Positions 58,301-64,000 of a DNA stretch of 64,000 nt are shown here, in pieces. Source of the stretch: Sanderia malayensis (Eukaryota; Cnidaria; Scyphozoa; Semaeostomeae; Pelagiidae); assembly GCA_013076295.1 (NCBI GenBank), contig RQOL01000863.1:1058180-1122179 (forward strand), in the 5' to 3' direction. Position 1 is the first letter of the stretch. Each line of letters begins with the position of its first letter. The position numbers and the translations under genes are program-made. Under the pieces are notes generated by a model, which made no database searches, had not been told where the DNA came from, and saw nothing but the letters and a program-made list of their open reading frames with translations.

Positions 58301-61300
58301 GTTGACCTACACTTACGGTGATCTTCATTTGCAGGTCCCTTCTCATTAAACGCTCCTTTAATAGGCGCCCCTTGTAAAGTTTTAATATTTTAATAAACGC
58401 CCAGCGTGTGAGTCATTTTTTATTCCGCTTATTGCAAATATTTGTTTTTTTAATCATGTATTCTCAGCACATGTTTGAATGTTTTCTTGTAATGAACGAA
58501 TGAGAATACCATGATGTATTATTGCTTCTTTTTAGAGTAATAACTATGGATTGAAAACTTTGAATTTAAAATGGAATTCCATCAGTGGCAAAGGCGCAGA
58601 ATCCATCTGCCGTGCGTTGGCGGTCAGTTACCAGGCTGCTTGAACCAACTCCTTCCTTGCTATTTTCTGTTGCATTGAATGCTCTCCCGATGGAAGTCGC
58701 GAGTATCGAGAGAGCAGTATCGCTTTATTCGTTGATCTATCGGTATTGTTCTTTCAGACAAATGAGTCTCTCACTTCACTTGATGTATCATGGAATGGCT
58801 TTAGATACACCGGGGCCCTGGCACTGAGCACATACCTCCCGAAGAATGAGTGTTTGCAGCATTTAAACCTCAGGTATGAGTCTGTATGAGCTTGTGTGCA
58901 TTATGACGTGCTTATTTGAGGCAGACACAGTCTTTAATATAGGCAAACAATAAAAGCAAAATAGGCAGACATTATCCTCCAATATGTGGGTGCATAGGTT
59001 TCTAGCATTGGAGAGCATTAGTTTTTTATGTAGACAACCATTAGTCTCTAATGCAGGCAGCCATTAGTCTTCAGTGTAGAGTAGCATTAATCTTTAAAAG
59101 ACGTGTAAATGAGCTTCTAATACTAACAGGCATTAAGCTTTATTATAGGAAGAAATCAATTTCTCATATATACAGACTTTAGTTTATAAGGGGCATGCCA
59201 TGGTTTTTTATTGCACTAGATATACAATATATATGCATGATGATTTAGTGGCAGTGTAGCCATGTACCGCTTGTGTTAGCAGCAGTGGGTAAGGTGCTAA
59301 CACCTTAAAAATGGAAGCAATGCTATCTTTACTGTTTATTCTTTTTTGTTACAGGAATAATCAAATACCAGAGGATGGTGCACGCAAATTGAAATCTGCA
59401 TTTGCTACACATCCCCACTTGGTCGAGATCAAAGTAAGCTGATTTTAACCTTCTAAAAGAAAGCTTCTAAAATCATTTTATCTCCCTGCTGACATTTACT
59501 CTAACCACTGAAAATACCATCAGCTCACCTCCACCTGTTGAAGGTGTTGAAGATTTTCAACAGTCTGCAGTAAAGTTGGAATCAACACTAAATTTCTGAT
59601 GCGTTATATTCAGGTATGCTTGTATCAAGCATCTTTCGCAAACTCTTAAGCTCTGTCTGACTTTTTGTATGCGTTTATATTACAGTTGGGAATGAATCCG
59701 ATTGGTCCTGCTGGAGTCGAGGCTGTATTCCAAGCGGCCAAAGAAAATCCAAGGTTAAAATATATCGGGATTGAAGTAAGTATTTGATGCATTCACACGA
59801 CGTTACACTGCATGATAACTATTGTAGCCTACAGTAGACACCCACACAATAGAGCCAGGAGATTAAGAACCGTTCAAACTGATATTTCTGCTCAAAGCAA
59901 TAAGCTATTGTGGGAGACAATAGGTTGTTGTATTGAACAATAGACCGGATGCAGAACTCACTGGTTCTATGTACGTTGAAATTTCTTATACTGACGCATA
60001 TTTGCTTTATGTGGGCCATATATACAAAGTTTTGAGTTTTGCCTTGCAGGATATATCAGTACCAGTTCACCTTTTACCGTTGATCGAGGAACTTGAGAAT
60101 GAACGAAATGCTGTGATCATCACTGATAAGAGAACAATGAAATCGGTTTCACAGGTTTGTTGACCGGTTACACTCGTTGCAGTAGTGCGTGAAATGGTTA
60201 GATTTATTACCAGCATTACCTACTGCGTATACATCATCACTAAATTGTGTTGGTTGTCATTTGGAATAATCAGGTTTTCTCGGAGAGCATTTGTTTGTAA
60301 TGTGCTGTTAATTACTTGCTGTTGTTGTACTTTTGTGTAGCCCAAGAAGGCTGGGTTGGACATCCTGATAGAATTCTTGGAAGAGAACGCGTTACGACTA
60401 CGTGAAAAGCTTGGTCTTCTTGACAAAGAGCGAAGTGGTGACGTCAGCCGCGCAGAATTCACAGCGGCATTGAAAGAAATCGGTATTCTCATGGACTCAG
60501 TAAGTTAATCATGCCATTCAGTTTTCAATATCAATACTGTGATGCTTTGAGTAATCGCATCTCGGGTCTTTTTTACTTTCAAGTGGGCGCTTATTTGATG
60601 GAGCGTTTAAAACAGAGGTTAAATTCGGCCGCGAGCCTCCAACAGGTTCCCGACCAATGCTTCAACTTTGGTATCGGTACCTCGATAGAAGTACGCACTC
60701 TAGTGTGTCTTATATCCCTTATATCTCTATGCTCGCAACACAGAAGGAGCATCGGCCGTTAGCCCTCCAGATTATATTATATCCTATCTCTATGGTTTAA
60801 TTTGTGTGTTTGTTTTGGTTTGTTTGTGTCTTTGTACAATTCTAGCCTGTGCCTAGCCTCAAATTCTCCTCCGTTCACCTGTTTTATTTTCAATTCACCA
60901 ATGGTTGTAATCTTTGCTGCATTCTTGTTAGCAGGGGCACTCATTTTAACAATGTTAATAGTTTATGGTGGTGAAAACTAACATGATCGAATAGAAGCTA
61001 TTTGTTGTTATCGTATGTTTGTTTTAGAGACAGCTTGATGCACTGATCAGAGAAATGGACAAAGAAAATACAAATACAATTGATTACAGGTGATGCTTTA
61101 TGTTTTCCATACTTCCAGAAACTTATTTTCTCAAATATAGAACTGTAAAGTTTTAGCAGTATTTGGAATTTGATACAGTGGATATTTTCTTATCCAGAAT
61201 GAATACTTTTTTATATTTCAACACTTTCATTGAAGTAGTCCTTGTAATTTTGTCGTGATTTGATCTTTTTTGTTCTTTTTCTGTTAACAGTGAAATTCTT

Positions 61301-61432
61301 GGTGGACATTGGCAGATGGGAGTGAAAAATCGGCGCCATACTCTCGGTAATTTAAAAATTGAAAAACGCCATACACAGGCCTTAAATCTTTCTGAATTGC
61401 ATACAATTGAATCGGGTTTGACGTTGAATTAA
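55314..61432 (+). CDS. LRRC74-like leucine-rich repeat protein with C-terminal EF-hands
   Basis: Fifteen exons: 55314-55776, 56185-56418, 56610-56672, 56876-56985, 57456-57563, 57837-57930, 58166-58296, 58536-58622, 58758-58873, 59355-59433, 59686-59775, 60050-60154, 60341-60499, 61028-61089 and 61291-61432. They total 2043 nt, giving 680 aa. The N-terminus (about 230 residues) is basic and Ser-rich, then strongly acidic (DVDLDSDTDSDDGSEFDTD). Ribonuclease-inhibitor-type LRRs of 28-36 residues follow (VERLDVSDNDLQTEGALAF, ITELDLSYNEFGEIGG, LKTLNLKWNSISGKGAE, LTSLDVSWNGF, LQHLNLRNNQIPEDGA). The C-terminus has an EF-hand-like loop, DKERSGDVSRAEF, and a weaker second, DKENTNTIDYSE. No signal peptide, so it is presumably intracellular. 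The closest vertebrate fit is LRRC74A/B, from the HHGLGPKGTEAL-type first repeat and the EF-hand tail; orthology is not proven. Confidence 0.85.
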
Positions 61433-62639
61433 TTTTATTATTATTACCAACTATGTTAATGTTATCAATAATGTTTTATGCGTGGGTTTCGTGACGTCTT
61501 GTGCTCTGTAAAGTTTGTGCTACAGATTTGCATCGAGTTTGTGTTTAATGCCGAAATCTGTATTGCCCCCGCGGCAATATTAAATATAGTCGCGCGGGTA
61601 AAAGGGATACTCGTTTTTCAAGCGCGGAATTTTAATTACAGTAACAATGCCCAATCAACGATCAGAGTTGTATTTGATACTACCGCGCGGAGGATACCGA
61701 ATAACCAACCGCGGAACTCGCATTACAGTTAGCTACAGTGCGCAAAATCATTGAGCACATCACTGCAACCAGTGAGCCAGCCAATGATTGCTTGTTGCAA
61801 ATTCATCGCGCGTGCATTGAAAGCCGCGTTTTATGCATAGCTGTTCCGAGCGCGACAGGTATATTATTGTTATCCTGAACCACGAAGAAGTTAAGCCGCT
61901 AGCAGCGTGCAGTAATGCTGAAAATTTCATTGCTGTGACTCTGAGCCAATGTTTTTGTTTTTTATCCGATGATCATTTATTGAATGGAGGATTTTAGATA
62001 GCTGTAGACTGAAGATAGCGGCGAAAGGTTTTAGTTTGAGTCATTGAAGAAGTTTTGAAATCTACTGGTCAAGTGTCTATTTGTTGGGGTGCGTGATCAT
62101 TTGACCTAGGAAAGACCAACTGGTAATTTTCATTCACTTATTTTGGTCAGCGATAATTAAATTAGTTTATTACTAAATCATACTGCAGTAGCTATCTTCA
62201 ACTGTAGTTGATCTTAATTGCCATAACAATTGGCTCCCGATGTAACGTCTTGTGTAATATAATAAACTTCCCGACATTGCAAAATGAAAGTCTTGTCCCT
62301 TTAACTATGTTACCATGATACAATCTACTCCTGCTTCTAACCAGATTGATGATTTCAAGGTTATTTCAATCGTTATTCCTCTGAACCAAGACAGTCCTCT
62401 GATCGCTGTACCCTGCATCATCCCTCCAATCTATCAATTCTGATCATGTCTACGGCATTATTTGAAGGCAGATGTAACACCCTAGTCAAGAAAAAACCTG
62501 TGTTCACATCTCCATGCTGTTATTTGTATATCATAGTTTGCACTATAGTGTATAGTGCAGACTATGATATAGTGTACTATAGAATATCATTACATGTTCA
62601 ATAACACAGTCTTTGTCTTTTGCAGTGGAAGATTAAATT
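61433..62639. other. Intergenic region with GC-rich island and 5' UTR exon of the next gene
   Basis: 61560-61740 is unusually rich in gcgcgg and ccgcgg (cccccgcggcaatatt, cgcgcgggtaaaa, accgcgcggagg) within AT-rich DNA; it may be an element relic or promoter. A 19-bp hairpin with one mismatch lies at 62529-62569 (tatcatagtttgcactata / gtg / tatagtgcagactatgata). A good acceptor (ctttgtcttttgcag) at 62624 precedes the next ATG by 15 bases, so the following gene has an upstream non-coding exon. Confidence 0.55.
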
Positions 62640-64000
62640 ATGGCACGAAAAGCGAACCTTCTCACGCTGCTTCTTTTTTTCTGTTTGCCATGTCAAATTC
62701 AAAATGCAATCCATGCATCATCAAGTGAGTAATGAGATTTTGAATGTGTTCTGTTTAAGTGGGAACGAGTAAGGAGTCAAAGTTCAGAAAGAATAAGGAG
62801 TCAAAGTTCAGAAAGCGTAAGGAGTCAAAATTCAGTACGAGTGAGCAGTCGAAATTCAGTAAGATTGATATGGCAAAGTTCAGTGAGAGTGTTCAGGAGC
62901 CATCTATCGTAAGAACGACACTAAAGGGTTTGAGCAAAGCAATACGTCTTTCAACATTAACCATCCGCGTAGAATCATCTTTTGAACTGTTTGTCTTTAC
63001 CATCAACTAACTAAAACTTTTGATTAAATTAATGATTTCCTTGCTATAGACTAATAATACTTTAATTAATAACTAATAAAAGTATTATTTTTGCAAACAC
63101 TAATTACTAACTTCATTAACTTTAAACAGGTGCACCATTCGAAAATAAATTTGGCAGGGGTAGGAGTCTCAAACAATGAAATCATTTTGTAACATATCAA
63201 ATTTAGTAATAAAAATAGATTGACTTATGTTGATAAATATTAGTCAATCTTTATTAGCATTTGATAAACATTGTCGATAATGAAACTTGCACTATTCAAA
63301 AATTAAAGAAAGAAGCTTTACGTTATGCCTCAATTGTTGCAGAATTAATTACGTATAATATTTTTTATTTCTTTAGTAATAAGCAGAAAAGCAAGACATA
63401 TTGTTGCAGCACTTAAAAGTCAAGATGTCGCAAGCAAGAATCCAAAGGCAGTTGTGGCAGGTAATCTTGTAATGAAATTAATTAAATACAATACAATTAT
63501 TGCATATAGTTTCAAAACTCTATGCGATAATTGTAGCATATAGTTTTGAAATTTGCTGCTCTTTAACGTTGCAGCAAGCTCCCATGAGTTGCAATTTAGT
63601 TTCTTAGATTCAATACTTAGCCCGACGAATGAATAAAAGGATTCCCACATATTTATTTTCTGACTTAATGCTAACCAGGTTTAGTCTGCAAATACTATTA
63701 GTAGCTACGTGGTATACTTTGCATCAATACGGCACATGTTTTGACCCATATTCCTAGTGTGACAGACGTAGAATTTATTTATTACCATTTTACATAACTT
63801 TCTACTCACTGCTCGAGTCTCTCTGAATCTCACGTCAAGTTCAAATCATAACAACTATATCGGTTTTTTTAATTCTGCCTGTGATTTGTCTTTAGATCAC
63901 CCTCTTTGGCCCGGCTGGGGTTTTGGCACACCGGTTGGAGACCCATTATCCCCGAACATCAAGGAGCCGCCAGCGCTTGCGGCTCTTGCATTCAAAACTG
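62640..64000 (+). CDS. Secreted protein, N-terminal exons only (runs off the right edge)
   Basis: Exon 1 (62640-62724) encodes MARKANLLTLLLFFCLPC followed by QIQNAIHASS, a clear signal peptide. Exon 2 (63377-63460) reads ISRKARHIVAALKSQDVAS. Exon 3 starts at 63896 and is cut by the window end (DHPLWPGWGFGTPVGDP...). The three exons are phase 1 and join without stops. The product is not recognised; it is presumably secreted or type I membrane. Confidence 0.65.
62752..62870. repeat. 24-bp intronic tandem repeat
   Basis: About five imperfect copies of gtaaggagtcaaagttcag plus aaaga lie in intron 1 of the edge gene. The 24-bp length makes an open frame of repeated KESKFRKR, which I take as a by-product of the repeat. 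Confidence 0.7.

Noticed and set aside
62759..63010. Lys-rich KESKFRK repeat open frame
   Set aside because: A 24-bp intronic tandem repeat between two phase-matched exons; no acceptor before it.

Overview
This is a 64 kb window of animal (metazoan) nuclear DNA. It is AT-rich, with many short GT-AG introns, phase-matched extracellular domain exons, signal peptides and small DNA transposons. The gene content (CUB, vWA, thrombospondin-1, adhesion-GPCR, FKBP-TPR and LRR genes) fits a marine invertebrate such as a sponge, cnidarian or tunicate. I cannot fix the phylum from sequence alone.

Layout. (1) 1-27.4 kb, minus strand: a tandem array of nine copies (C1-C9 by position) of one five-exon gene. 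The product is a signal peptide, two CUB domains, one membrane helix and a proline/tyrosine-rich cytoplasmic tail, usually ending in a PPxY motif. C1 runs off the left edge. C3 has an in-frame stop, C7 lacks exons 1-2 and has an 8-bp deletion, and two extra copies survive only as a fragment of the last exon. The others (C2, C4, C5, C6, C8, C9) give open spliced frames of 406-509 aa. The array grew by unequal crossing-over. A ~5.1 kb block (15.99-21.09 kb) is repeated at 21.09-26.17 kb, and an older ~3.4 kb unit carries C4 and C5.

(2) 27.9-38.0 kb, plus strand, divergent from the array: a large secreted coadhesin-like gene with TSP1, vWA, eighteen more TSP1 domains and a Cys-rich GECWSG domain. 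Part of its TSP1 region is a 279-bp exon+intron unit repeated six times. (3) 39.2-49.2 kb, plus strand: an adhesion GPCR (signal peptide, Ig, SEA-like, HormR-like, GAIN/GPS, 7TM). Its 7TM part is broken by three apparent +1 indels in short homopolymers. Its introns carry two foldback/MITE elements, an AT microsatellite and a 30-bp minisatellite. (4) 50.1-54.7 kb: an FKBP4/5-type immunophilin with two FKBP domains and a TPR domain. (5) 55.3-61.4 kb: an LRRC74-like protein with ribonuclease-inhibitor-type LRRs and a C-terminal EF-hand pair. (6) 62.6 kb to the right edge: the first exons of another secreted protein.

Taken together, 0-49 kb is a cluster of cell-surface and matrix adhesion/receptor genes dominated by a young, fast-changing CUB receptor family. 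The FKBP and LRR genes look like ordinary conserved single-copy neighbours. Exon boundaries were read by eye from splice consensus, homology between copies and phase. The exon sum is a multiple of three for every full CUB copy, for the vWA/TSP1 gene, and for the LRR gene.
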